A DNA stretch of 64,000 bases from Aquatica leii (GCA_035610365.1 CM069436.1:91451912-91515911); one strand, 5' to 3'. Shown: positions 11,701 through 23,394, numbered from the stretch's first letter. Translations and numbers: made by a program. Notes: a model not told the origin generated them from the letters alone.

Positions 11701-12157
11701 AATCACAGAATTTGGTGCTCGTCTCCGTAACTGAAATTTTGAACTCGGAGGACTACTTCACGCGCTACATTAACAAGAGTAAAACTACTTTAAAACATTA
11801 GGTGCTGAAGAGTATTGTACCTCAAAAAATTCGTCTTTTAACCTATAATTAGAATATGTAATTAGAGTTTGGTGCTCGTCTCCGTAACTGAAATTTTGGA
11901 CTCGGAGAACAACTTCACGCGCTACATTAACAAGAGTAAAACTAATTTAAAAAATTAGGTGCTGAGGAGTATTGTACCTCAAAACATTTGTCTTTTAACC
12001 TATAATTAGAATATGTAATCACAGAATTTGGTGCTCGTCTTCGTAACTGAAATTTTGCACTTGGAGGACTACTTCACGCGCTACATTAACAAGTGTAAAA
12101 CTAATTTAAAAAATAAGGCGCTGAAGAGTGAAGAGTATAGTACATCAAAACATTAAA
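8717..12157 (+). repeat. Tandem array of 22 monomers, 156-159 bp each
   Basis: The GGTGCTC landmark recurs at 8717, 8875, 9033, 9190, 9347, 9504, 9661, 9818, 9974, 10131, 10290, 10446, 10605, 10762, 10921, 11078, 11237, 11396, 11555 (as GATGCTC), 11714, 11871 and 12030. Two monomer types differ at the junction: TAATTAGAGTTTGG (157 bp) and TAATCACAGAATTTGG (159 bp). Copies from 9190 to 10131 are almost identical, indicating recent homogenisation. From 10131 to 11237 the two types alternate as dimers. Confidence 0.92.
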
Positions 12158-12164
12158 AGACTAT

Positions 12165-12640
12165 TGTTTTGATGTACTACAGTACTCTTCAGCATCTAAT
12201 TTTACAAGTTAGTTTCACTCTTGCTAATATAATACGTGGAGTTTTCCTCAGAGTCTAAAATTTCTATTAGGGAGACGATCACCAAATTTTGCGATTAGAT
12301 ATTTTAATTATACGTTAAAAGAGGATTGTTTTGATGTATAATACTCTTCAGCACCTAATTTTTTAAAGTAGTTTTATTCTTATTAACAAACCGCGTGAAG
12401 TTGTCCTCAGAGTCCAAAATTTCAGTTACGGAGACGAGCACCAAATTCTGTGATTACATATTCTTATTATAGATTAGAAGACGAATGTTTTGAAGTACAA
12501 TACTCTTCAGCACCTAATTTTTTAAGGTAGTTTTACTCTTGTTAATATAGCGCGTGAAGTTGTCCTCCAAGTCCAAAATTTCAGTTACGGAGACGAACAT
12601 CAAATACTGCAGTTAAATATTTTAATTATACATTAACAGA
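12165..12640 (-). repeat. Three inverted monomers of the same satellite
   Basis: Reverse-complement copies of the monomer, recognised by ACTCTTCAGCACCTAATTTT at about 12180, 12340 and 12500 and by GGAGACGAGCACCAAAT-type strings. They are more diverged than the left-arm copies and separated from them by a short spacer near 12158. Confidence 0.88.
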
Positions 12641-12905
12641 CAAATGTTTTGATGTGTGTAATTATTTAGTACATCATTTTCTTAGCAAATATTATGTATT
12701 CTCCATTGATCACTTATATACAAAACACCATTTTGTTGAATTTAGGATAAAAATCAAATATTTCGGAATTATATTAGCGGTTTCTTAAAGCACCTATTTA
12801 GCACTTAATTATTGCAGTATTGGTTTTTTTTGAATGGGGGGGTCCAGCTTAATATTAGGTCAGCACCACCCAATATAAACTCAATTTTCTGCCAAACCGG
12901 TCGAG

Positions 12906-13009
12906 CACTTAATTTTAGAGTCTAGCACTAAATTACCATCTAATTAGCACTTAATTATAAAATAAATGATAATTCGTTTTCCGTTGGTGAGGGGGCTAAC
13001 TTTCCCTAC
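12906..13009 (-). repeat. Right terminal inverted repeat of the satellite-bearing element
   Basis: Reverse complement of the left end, finishing GGGGGCTAACTTTCCCTAC. Confidence 0.85.
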
Positions 13010-13059
13010 CTCAAATCAATAGTCCTTACAAAACCTCCGTAGGTACATAGTTGTGAATT

Positions 13060-13960
13060 AATCAAAGTTCATTATACTGACTTGATTTCTGATTCTAATT
13101 CGGACCTAGTTTTCGGCACCACGTTTACGAGGTCAATAATGCTGCAAGTCCTGCCTACTGCTTCGATGACAAAGCAGATTCTTAACGACACCATATGTAA
13201 TACCTGATAGTCTTCATTCTGTCGTTTCAAATTTGAGTGGTCTTCCAAACCGCCTCATGTAACGTCGTTCACTCTCTTTATCAATTTGCTGACGTTTTCT
13301 TCTGTAGCAATATCAATACTCGGTGTTGGTCTTTGTCCAAATTGAAAATCGCGTGGTAATCTTATTTTACAACCAAGCATGACGCAGGACGGTGTCAAAT
13401 GCAAATACTAGTCCTTTCGATGTTCGGACACTACTTCGGCTACGCACTATCCCTTTGTTCGATTCATAACCGCAACCATTGCATCAGGATAATGAGGCGT
13501 TGTTCTATAGTTTTCCTAACTTCCAAAAAACTCAAAGTTTTGACTTTAGCCGAAATCTAACAACAAGAGAACTCCAAAGGCAGAAAAACTCCTTTACTAA
13601 CACGTCTGCGACTATTATTTTCTCAATTTGGTATGACATAAGCATCTGTACATAATAATTCTACGTGCAAATGCCACAAGACCTCCAACACTCAGCTTTT
13701 GGGCAGTATGAACTGTGGCTTGCTCTCCGCGTCTTCGACGCTGCAAAAATTTCTTTAGAAGACCGGATCTACCCTCAAAGAATTCTGAGTCCAGCACCCT
13801 TGGACGCTTTTGCTCAAAGAACACTTATTGCTTAAGGTCCGTCGTTTGATTGCCGGTTCAGGAGAAGTCTCAATTCGGCAGACTCCCGCTCGTCAACTGT
13901 ACTTTGGAGACCATAGATTTATCCTCTAATCTTGAGCAATGTTTATAGTCTGTCGGCCAT
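13060..13960 (-). pseudogene. Old gypsy integrase/pol relic
   Basis: Read on the minus strand, 13080-13500 gives degenerate gypsy integrase C-terminal sequence: a MLGCKIRLPRDFQFGQRP stretch (compare the common ML-G-R-x-x-RLP motif) and, further on, VVPKTRSELESEI near its end. The part at 13500-13960 is more decayed (stops throughout) and contains an IVADVLVK-like piece. It is in the opposite direction to the gypsy relic at 2.7-8.0 kb, so it is a separate insertion. Confidence 0.5.
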
Positions 13961-14160
13961 GATCTCTTTAACAAGGCACCAACGTTTTGATGACTACTTC
14001 AAACACTTTGTTCTGTCGTAGTCATACTCAATCTATCTTGCCACTTGTCCTTTCGATGTAGTCATCTCATAGCGGCGTTAGTTAACTGTTCTTAATAGTA
14101 ATTTTTTTTAAATGTTCAATAAACAATAAAAATAACTTACTAGACGAAATTCTAAAATTC

Positions 14161-14170
14161 TTTATTTATT
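14161..14170 (-). terminator. Poly(A) signals of the BARD1-like gene
   Basis: Two overlapping AATAAA motifs on the minus strand about 80 bases downstream of the TAG stop. Confidence 0.5.
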
Positions 14171-14249
14171 AAACACAGGTTTTGGTTGAAACTTTATAAA
14201 GCAATAACTACCAACTCACAGAGCTTTTATTCAACTAACAATATGTACA

Positions 14250-15862
14250 CTACGGTAAAATAGTAAAATTATTAATACAGTCGGTTAACCATTTAATTGT
14301 CTGATATTTTATTTCTTTTGTATAAGATTTCTTCTTGAAGTTCTTGTTAGATTCGTCATACAATATATAATAAGAAGTACTAGCACAAGTTGACATTTTA
14401 TTGGTGTGATAAGGATAGTACAGATCAATATTAGATGTGCTAGGTGATCGTGCATCTATTTTTCCACCGCCCAACAGAATTAATGTCTTAACGTCGCTAA
14501 GAGAATACACAACATCCCCAATTTTTTGTTGTTTGTAATTAGCAAAGTAAAAATGAATCCCGTCAAATAATTTTGGAAACTTATTTAGTGCATTTAAACC
14601 CGCTTTAGATGTAGCATATTCTGGAATTTTGGCGAAGTAGTTCATAGGGTTAATGGTCACGTTTTGTAATATCAAATCGTTAACAACTAAAACAAAAGTG
14701 TTAAAGCTGAGTGATACAAAATAAAAGACGCTTACAATCAAGTGTTACAACACAAGCACCCTGAAGCATTGCCGCTTGCAAATACTTGACATCTAAGTTA
14801 TTTCCAATAACAAAAAATTTTACATCGCCAAAATTGAATAAATTGTGCTTTTTCATTAACGTTAAATTGGTTTTCATTGAAAATTGTTTGACAATGTTTT
14901 TGTCAACGTTGTGTAAAAATATCTTTGGTTCTGGTACAGTGTATGTTCGAACGATTGATGGTAGACATGGCGTTAAACATATTAAATTCCTAATATTTGA
15001 GTCTTCACATAAATCTCTATTAGAAGATACTTATAACAAAATAGTAAACCGCAAGAAAAAACTTACAAAGCAGTTTTCCCATCTTTATTATAAGCTGAGC
15101 AATCAGCACCATGTTGTACAAGTGCTTTAATAATTTCTTCATTTCTTTCTTGAATTGCACTGTGTAGAGGAGTTAAATAATCTAGTCCTGGTACATTAAC
15201 AAACGCCCCATTTGCCAACAAAAACTTAACTATATTTACTCGTTGATTCAAGACAGCTTCATGCTACAATAAAATATTTTTGAATATGTCAGTTTGAATA
15301 AAAATAGGTTTACTAAAGGTGTCCAACCGGCAAAATCTTGTACATTTACATCCATCCCAGATCGTACAAGAGACTCAACTTCCTTAAAATTGCCACTTCT
15401 GCATTCTTTGTGTAAACGTGTTTCACCATTATGATGCCTTTTATAGTTAAACGTATCATATGCAAATAAAAAAGTTACTTTCGAATCTTCAACTGCAAAA
15501 CCACTGATATATAATAAACAAAATGTTCATGAAATGTTTACCTTCTTGCAAGGTATTATTAACCTCGCGTATAACATCCAAGTGTGACAATATTGAAGTT
15601 AAATCGTCTTCTTTTTGTAGATTTTTTGATATATGTTTTTTCCCACACACTGAACATGTTCCGCATAGCATAAAACAAGATTCACAAAGAAGATGGGTGC
15701 AGTTGCTTAGTCTTCGCAAAGTTAATTTAAACTCATTGCTAAAATATGTAATGAAAATATGAATTTCGGTGTATAGTGTATTTACCATTGACTGCAAGAA
15801 ACATATTTGTCTAAATCATTGAGTTCGTCCAAACAATTACTGACATTACTGTTTATATTCAT
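14250..15862 (-). CDS. BARD1: BARD1-like protein (RING, ankyrin, BRCT), complete
   Basis: Six exons join in phase to 446 codons: 15786-15862, 15542-15738, 15314-15492, 15067-15263, 14736-14989, 14250-14686. The introns have GT-AG borders. The N-terminus has a RING (C23-x2-C26, C39-T-H41, C44-x2-C47, C54-x2-C57). Residues about 110-216 form ankyrin repeats (HHNGETRLHKECRSGNFKEV; LTPLHSAIQERNEEIIKALV). The C-terminal half is a pair of BRCT domains, with GACVVTLDFVNDLI and a last domain starting PKLFDGIHFYFANY with GGGKID. This domain order is that of BARD1, the partner of BRCA1 in an E3 ubiquitin ligase that acts on histone H2A and in homologous recombination. At 446 aa it is shorter than vertebrate BARD1 (about 780) because the linker between RING and ankyrin repeats is very short. 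The start ATG is the first in frame before the RING. Confidence 0.93.
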
Positions 15863-16320
15863 TTTGCCTCTTAAAATGTTTTGTAAGGTTAGAACATAAA
15901 CAATTTATTTCAAATTGTAATTGTTGCCAACAATGAATTTATCAATCTACCAACTGCTTATAGAGAACCTAAAATCAAGGACTTTTCCCATAGGACGGTA
16001 GATGGCCGATAGTCGAGAAACTTAATTTCAATTTTTGGTATCACAAATACCGCTGACAACAAAAAATATATCTTTATATTTATTTGTAAAAGAAACAACT
16101 GAAAAAAACACAAGTTTTGTTAATAAGCTTATAGTTTAGAAAACTTTTTACGTTGTTTTTAAACATCTCTTTTGTAAGTCGTTTATGGATAAAATCTAAT
16201 TTACCATACAAACTTAGTTTTTTTTTATAAAAAAAAACTAAAAAAGTTAATAACAAAATAACTTATCTTTATTTAACGAAATTTTACTTACTCTTTATGA
16301 AGAATACAAAAATGTCGTTA
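15863..16320. other. 5' flank of the BARD1-like gene
   Basis: The likely promoter lies here. No TATA box or other element can be singled out. Poly(A/T) tracts around 16200-16250. Confidence 0.4.
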
Positions 16321-16929
16321 TACAGGGTGTCACGATGATCGCCTTATATTCCAAAAAGTACCAGATTTAGATATAGGACATCCCTAATGAATTTCTTTTT
16401 AAAAGTTATATAGAATTCAAAAATAAAATAAAATACAGGGCGATCTATCAGAAATAATGAGGTTTCAGTGATTTTGAAAAGTTCGGAATGGTAGGAATAT
16501 TATGGACATTCGGTACAATAAATTGAAATTTTGAATTTACGTGGACAAAGACGACTATTTAATTACGCTAATAGCAAAATTTCAAATTAATTTCTCTTTT
16601 TAAGACAAAGTTATAAACATTCTCATAAGAGGAAACAAATTTAATTTCTTTCATTCTTTTTAAAATATCTCATAAACGGTAAACATACAGTATAGGGTGC
16701 GCTTATGAAACTTATTAACCTAGAATTCAGCAAACATTTCAAAAATGTAAAAATATACAGGATGTTCTATTTAAACTAACAAAGTTGATAGCTACTTCCG
16801 GCATAAACGGAAGTCGGTCATTATTAAAAATATTTTAGTTAAAAAGACCCACATGTGCCATTGTTTGAAAACTATTTTAATTACTTTGAGATACTTCTAA
16901 TAGGTCAGTATCGTGACACACCCTGTATA
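16321..16929. mobile_element. Candidate non-autonomous element with CAGGGTGTCACG-type ends
   Basis: Left end TACAGGGTGTCACGATG at 16321, right end CGTGACACACCCTGTA closing at about 16927. They are imperfect inverted repeats flanked by TA. Two further TACAGG-type motifs lie inside (about 16434 and 16755). No open frame. Similar ends occur on the DUF4817 element at 31189. Confidence 0.5.
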
Positions 16930-17973
16930 TGTATACTAACTTTGAAGCAAATACATTTTGTCTTTTTTCTATATATGTTTAACTGCCCAGTTCCGTGAAT
17001 CACTCTGTATAGTGTTTTAAGAGTTTTTCGATATGATTAAGTTTGATATTTTCTAAAACACAAAAATATTATGATCTAAAATAGAACGAGTTAATACTTA
17101 TTTATGTGATTAATTTCTAATACAAGTGTTGGACATGCCCAGTGACGTTTTAATTGCAAAAATTAAACGAATTTGTTTGTTTATTATTGAATTTAGAATT
17201 GTTAAACTGTATTATAGTTGTAAAGAAAACGTGTTAAATAATAAACATTTATTCTTACCTTTGTTTAATTACGCTTTAACTAGATTTAACTAGACGCCAA
17301 CTCTACCTAGTGATCTTACGTGTGTAATCTGAATAATAAAATTTGGGATAAATGTATTAGACCATTCTAAACCACGTGACAAATCAATTGTCAATATGGT
17401 GGACTGTTGGCAAACATTAGGTTTTATGGTTTTATGACTATTGTGTATGTTAATTTTTAGTGTATGCGACTGAAATTTTTTTGGGGTGTTTTACAAAGAC
17501 ATTTAATGTTTATTAACGTTTGAATTTAGTAATTTTCTGAAAAATATTAAGGTATGCAAATTCAACAAACAACTTGTGCATCGGAAATTTTATTGTATCT
17601 GTGTTACAGACCAAATTTTGACGTTACAGTAAGAAAAGTGAATGTATGTAATACATATATAAATAGAACAATATTAGTCATTGGGAGTATTTATCCTTCG
17701 CTTTAATGCCCAGGCAACACATTACGTTTTATTGACGTCAAATTTACGTACGAGACGTCATTAAGACGTGTCAAGATCGTCATATGACGTCAGTGTTCTG
17801 CTTTGGTGTTAACTGATTACAAATACGGGATGAAAAAAGTATTACCAATTATAAGCATGGACATTGTGTCGTACTTAGTGTTAACACACAGTTTCTACAT
17901 TAAAGAACAAATGAAAGCTTACAAAAGTTTACAAGCAAATATTTTGAAACCAGATTTCATTAGACTTGGGTGC
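16930..17973. other. Intergenic, with a CCCAGG terminus-like stretch near 17707
   Basis: No gene recognised. At 17707-17800 there is a CCCAGGCAACACATTACG-type stretch rich in ACGT/GACGTC, resembling the ends of the element at 17976. It may be a fragment of the same family. Confidence 0.4.
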
Positions 17974-17975
17974 AA

Positions 17976-18974
17976 ATTACCCAGCTAGCAGCAATACGTA
18001 TTTTTTACGTACTTTTTTAGTTATATTTTGGTAAATTACGTCGTGGTCCTACAATAATACTAATTTATTGCGTCCGTTTCAGTCTTGTTAGTACGTCTTT
18101 TTTAGTACGTCGTTTTGACGTTGAAAAATTTATGCTTCATTAGATAATTTTATTGCAACAATTATGTCGCAGATTAGTTGAAATAAAGCATCCATATACA
18201 TTTTATTAAAAAAAGCATGGGTTGTTGAAACAACACACCGATAGACCCTTTTCTTTTTATATTAGTCATTATAAACATTTTCAAAAAAATAATTTAAATA
18301 TATATAGATTCACAATGCAATCATATTCAAATGCAGATTCCGACTGTTTAATTGCAATAACTGTAGTTCAAATCCATAATATTGCTGCTTATACTGACAA
18401 GAATATTTTAATTAGTAGTAAAAGATTATTGAAACATAAACCTTTTTATTATCCTGTCCCTTCTACATATTTTAATAAATATCTGAGTTGAGTAACAACT
18501 TGGACGTTTCGTCTATAAATATTCTTAAAGCCAAATGTTTGCTGCCCTCGTATGATTTCATGGGGGTGTATATGCCGATTAGTCATTCTATTGGTCACTT
18601 ACTAAGACATTGCTCAACAATTTCTACCGTCAAGTATTTTAAGATTACAATTATACATTCTTTTTCAATATGTTTGGGTGTTATTTTTGTGTACTTATTT
18701 TTAAAACATGTTATAAACTATATTTTAAAATTCTTTTATTTTATTGAGTTCAAATACTGTTCCTAAAGTTACTTAAAAACAACGTAAATAATACGTCTTA
18801 TAAAATACCACTATTCTACGTCATATGATACGTAAAAGATACTTCGAAAAGTTACGTCTTTGGTTTGTCACAGAACGTGATTTTTACGTTAACGGCACGT
18901 ACACTATCACGTAAAAATTACGAGATTTGACACCAAATTTTAACGTAAAAAATGCGTATCTCTCCTACCTGGGT
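17976..18974. mobile_element. 1.0-kb TIR element, ends CCCAG(C/G)TAG(C/G)AG
   Basis: Left end CCCAGCTAGCAGCAATACG and the reverse complement of the right end CCCAGGTAGGAGAGATACG match over roughly 35 bp, both followed by ATTTTTTACGT. TA flanks each end. The subterminal regions are rich in ACGTA/TACGT motifs. Two adjoining frames (18222-18491 and 18488-18766) might be the remnant of one protein. The stretch KCLLPSYDFMGVYMPISHS has the look of a conserved core, but I do not recognise the family. Confidence 0.6.
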
Positions 18975-18976
18975 AA

Positions 18977-19690
18977 AGAGGTTAATTGTTGGAAAGATGT
19001 GTAGTCGGCTTATATATATACTTTTTTACCTAATACACTTATAGGTTGAACATTTAATTAAATTATGCTATTTTATGGCAGCGAAATGGGTGTTTGATAT
19101 TAATTGCAGCTTACAAAAGCTATAAGTGTATATTTATTTTGAGGCCAAAATATACTTATAGTTTGTTTTATGACAGCAAAATCGGTCTTTGGTGTTTTAA
19201 TCGCAGCTCTTTAAGAATGGAATAAAAATTGACATTTCTGCCTGCTCAGCTGTCACAATTAATGCACGTTAATGTCACTGTAAAAGTAACACTGTCAATA
19301 CAATCAACATGGTCGAACACTTACTTTCTGTATTCTCCCTAAAATAAGTGAAAAGGTACTAAAATAATAAACGTGTTCTTAAATACTATTATTATTAATA
19401 AATATAACTATATTTAACTAATAATGTCAAGCATTTCCAATAACAACAGGAAACAACCATGCTGATAACAGTTTCATAATATAACAAATGGTTCACACAC
19501 AAACTGTGCCAACATGCGGCCATGTTGCTAAGCGTATGACGTACATAGGTCTATGCCAAAGAGGTATTATATTATACCTCATTGGTCTAAGCACAGTCTA
19601 TGCTGAAATGAAAAAGTGCAAACGTAAACAATTCTGCTTAACGACAACGCACAAGGTTACATCACAAATATTATTCCAATTAATTAGTAC
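18977..19690. other. Intergenic, no gene recognised
   Basis: A+T-rich, no supported coding region. Confidence 0.4.
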
Positions 19691-19699
19691 ATTTGTTTA

Positions 19700-19990
19700 A
19701 TATTGAAACGTTCGAGAGTTATTCGCTACTTCGAGAGCCTTCGCGAGGTTTTCTAGAACGTTCACCGAAGGATGCAGAACATACGGGAACGTTTTGTCAC
19801 AATCTATAAATACCGAAGAAACAAATCGTAGGTCAGTTATTGCCGTAATGCGAAGACAGCAGTGTTAAGAAGATTATTAAAGTCTAAATAAATAGTCGTT
19901 AACGCGTGTTATAAATAAATCTACGAAGTACGTGACTTTAGTGTAAACAAGTGTGTGAAGCTATCCGCGGACTTTATCTTATCTTCGTGT
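19700..19990 (+). repeat. LTR- or promoter-like fragment
   Basis: G+C content rises here and the sequence contains repeated TTCGAGAG, GAACGTTC-like words, a TCTATAAATACC TATA box at about 19803 and a TTCAGT/TCAGTT-like initiator area about 30 bases on. It looks like the promoter half of an LTR. No partner LTR, primer site or coding region was found nearby. Confidence 0.3.
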
Positions 19991-22540
19991 GATATAAATT
20001 ATAGTGTAAGTGTTTTTATTAAATATCCTTAGATTAATTAGTTCGGTTAATTTAAAAGTGTACATATTACTAGTATAAGTGAAAATATTTTTTAGTAGTT
20101 TAAATAAATTAGTTTTAATAATAAAATTCGCTACAATATACAATTTATTTGTGAAATTGATACGCTACGTTAACGATTCCATTAAAACGCAATGTACTTA
20201 ATAGTATCTAAATTATATTAATTAATCTGTTTATTAAATCTACTGAATAGTGATCATTAAATGATAGAGATAGTTAATTAATTAATGTTCTTGTACATTA
20301 ACAGAACGAAAATAATTATAATAATCAATCAGTTATGGAAAACCAGGAACACTGATAAACGTTTTTATTAAATTAATAAAAGTTCATTGTATAGGTAAAA
20401 AAAGCATATGCTCATAAACATATTAGTCTATAGTTAGTGTAAAAATATTGAGAAAGAAAGAAACTTTTTAAACGTTATTGACGTCTCAAATCTACCATTT
20501 GGACCTAACATAACAATTTTAGAAAAATTCGACGTTTGCGGCGCTTCAAAAATTAATTATATCTAAATTAGGTACAAAGGTGTGATTTAGTTTAGATTAT
20601 TTTGTTAGTATCGTTTTAGTGTACCCGAAAGTCTTCTATTTTTTAAAATAACTTTATTATGTGTTCATTTGTAAATTAAAAAAATTTTTTTTAATTTATT
20701 GCATTTCAAACGGTAGTTCAGGTATGGAGAAATTACGATAGCATGAGACACCCTGTAATATTACGGGCATAATTAAATGTTACGGGCGTCCGAGAATTTA
20801 AAAGCAAAAATAATAAATGAATTAATTAAATTTATAAATATGTTTAAATATACGTACGTATTACAAAACCGTAATTCAGATATGGAACATTTGTTTACTT
20901 TAGGTCTTACTATAAAAGTTTGAACTTTATATGAATTATTTAATGTTGTTGACGTTATAAGGACATTATTAGAGGCTAAATTAAAACAGAAGTCGTGGAA
21001 TTGTAAATACATAATATCAATCAATAATAAACAGTAAGCAGACTTATATAATATATAACGATGTTTTATAATCTGAAATAAGTAACTCACGAACTAAATT
21101 TTTAACAATTTTAGATTTGTGTTATGTGTTACGTGCAAAAGCTGGAACAATGATACTTGCCTGAAATAAAGTAACATAAACGAAGTTTTAGTAAAATTTA
21201 AAAAAAATTAAAGTTAATTGAATAAGCGCATGAAAACCAAAACAAAATTTAAAGAAATAAAACAAATAAAAAAACAAAGGAAAATCTTAATTACCTAACG
21301 CACGGCCGTGTCCGCATTAAATAAAAATTAATTAAACACAAAATAAAATAAGTTTATTTCTTTTAAAACAAGAATCACAATCTCAATAGAAAATTACGAA
21401 ATTTGTCAATTTTTCGTTTCAAACATAAATTTTCTTTTTAACAAATTTCGTCATATATAGTTTTGATAAGTACGCACAATTATTATTTACTAATCGTAAA
21501 ATCGTTAATTCGCAACATTCATTATTTTTCTTAAAACCCAAACCTTTTAAGACGCTTAAACGCGAAAATAAAATTCACCAAATTTAATTAATTGGAACAA
21601 AATAAATATTTTAAATTGTCATCGTAATAAATCCAGGAAAGAACTTGTGGATGATCCTAAGTTGCCACATGTAATCGGGAGGAAATGTTGAAGGGTCCTC
21701 TAAAGGACTATGTTCCATCGGAAGGTTCTCAATAATCGCGACCAAGGCGAAGATACGTAAAATAAAACTTAAAAGCACGTGAACATTTTTTTGTTTAAAG
21801 CCGTAGATTTTACGAACTAACTGCACTAAAAATTCACGTTTTCTGTATAACTTCCGCGGTATTACTTCATCTAAAGGGGGTGAGTTTATCACCTACCTTT
21901 CTTTACTTAAGGCATTTCGAAAGACTGTCAATCAACCACCAACTTTTCATTCAAACCAAAATCACTTATATTTATTAACTTAATCTGCTACTCTTTTCTA
22001 AAGGTTGTGTGCCCAATTTCCGTACAAGAAAGCAATACCACCAAGAAGTGCAAAGAGGATGTAATCAAATTTAATTACGTCACAAAAGTAGTTTTGGAAA
22101 ACGGAGTGAACTGTCAAATTGACAAAATATTTTATTTCATTTATGTCATCAAGATTACTTGTTGGGATCTAAATTATAACAACTTACTAATAAATTAAAA
22201 AAATGATTTCATTCCACTGTAATTTAATAGAACTAACACAAAGAAAATAAGTACGATTGTACCTACTAAGAATGTACTTAAAAAAAAGAACTTTTACACA
22301 ATCTTGAAATAAACAAACTGCTAAAATATATTTAATCACAATTATATCTTAGAAGGGAAACATAAATTACAACTGGAATTTTTACAGAACAAAGAAAATG
22401 CCAAATCAACACAAACGCAGAATACGGTTGTTTAAACAACGTAATAACTTCTAAATAAATGAACACGAAACTTTACTTTCATAATTGATTGACAATTATG
22501 AATCTAAAAACCTTAACTAACCGTCTTAAATTAATTTGAA
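19991..22540. other. A+T-rich intergenic region
   Basis: No recognisable gene. A GAGACACCCTGTA end like those of CAGGGTGTC-type transposons lies at about 20745-20757. A 93-codon minus frame at 21611-21892 has no recognisable domain. Confidence 0.4.
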
Positions 22541-22544
22541 ATCA

Positions 22545-22985
22545 AAACACAAGGGGTTCGAAATCAACACCGGTAAACTATTGGACTGGTTGAAAATAGT
22601 AAGGGTACAAACGATAATTCCTTAAAACACGATGTACTGTACTATGAGATACGTTAACTGCGCGACCTATTTCTGTATAGTGCTACTTCGTGTCCGATCT
22701 TCTACAATTTCCAATATCTGCACATACATTGAAGAAAAACAAATATTAAAGTTTTGATTTAAAAAAAAATTATTCTTCTTTCGTTGCTAATACATGGGGT
22801 GGTCGAACTTGGTTTTTGTAGGTAAGAAATACACCTCCAGTTTTTCTAAGTCTTTGTACAGACGCCAAAATAATTTTGATTGAAGGCCATTGTCTAGTAG
22901 GATATCGCTCAATCCACAATCTACGTGTAGTGTGGAGGTTATAATTACACTCTCCGTACATTAAAACAGTATCACTGTCGTACAT
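22545..22985 (-). pseudogene. DUF4817/Tc1-like transposase N-terminal relic, copy 1
   Basis: The minus frame 22770-22985 encodes a helix-turn-helix start like those of DUF4817 transposases (SDTVLMYGECNYN, RRLWIERYPTRQWPS, QRLRKTGGVF). After a gap of about 85 bases the second helix-turn-helix follows in pieces (ISHSTVHRVLRNYRLYPY, then FQPVQ) at about 22570-22670. The catalytic domain is absent. It is tandemly repeated at 23400-23720. Confidence 0.6.
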
Positions 22986-23394
22986 AATAAAAGAAAATTT
23001 AAATTAAATATTATGAAGTACGAGTACGTTAACACGAATCGTTTAGCATCAACTAAAGAAATCAGTTAAAAAATCGAGACAGAAATAAATCAGATTGTCT
23101 CAATTCTAAAAAACCTAAGTTTTGCATTTATTTATCTGAGGTCTCGTTTTGGTTACAACCGAGGATAAACGTGATCGTGTACACAAAGTAAATTTTGTTA
23201 AGCTACTAATAATGCTAAGAAATAAACATTACTATGTGCTTTAATTATTTTATTAACAATTGATTTTACATCATTTACTTCATAATTACAATCAATAAAC
23301 TTCGGTCACAAGAATTTCAAATCAGAAGGTTAAATTTTGTGACAGAATTCTATAAGTATACTCCCCAAGTCGGGGTCTATAACAACTCACAAAA

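Larger units (their letters stand above)
8605..13009. mobile_element. 4.4-kb foldback-like TIR element with an internal satellite array
   Basis: The ends are inverted repeats of about 104 bp (8605-8708 and 12906-13009), roughly 90% alike, starting GTAGGGAAAGTTAGCCCCC. The left arm holds 22 head-to-tail copies of a 156-159 bp monomer. The right arm holds about three copies in reverse orientation, so the element folds back on itself with a junction near 12158. No open frame for a transposase is present, so it is non-autonomous. If the element starts at GGGAAAG (8608) the flanking dinucleotide on both sides is TA, as for pogo/Tc1/mariner elements. The pogo element at 41622 has similar ends (GGGGAAAGCGG). 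That relationship is inference. Foldback and Galileo-type elements of Drosophila are the nearest known architectural parallels. Confidence 0.82.

Noticed and set aside
8717-12157. Regular repeats that might suggest a CRISPR array
   Set aside because: Whole 157-bp units repeat without unique spacers, in an animal genome; it is a satellite.
8605-13020. A 9-12 bp target duplication (CAAATC) around the satellite element
   Set aside because: CAAATC occurs on both sides, but the spacing to the ends differs and the match is imperfect; a TA duplication is simpler.
21611-21892. 93-codon minus frame
   Set aside because: No recognisable motif and poor coding look; not called.
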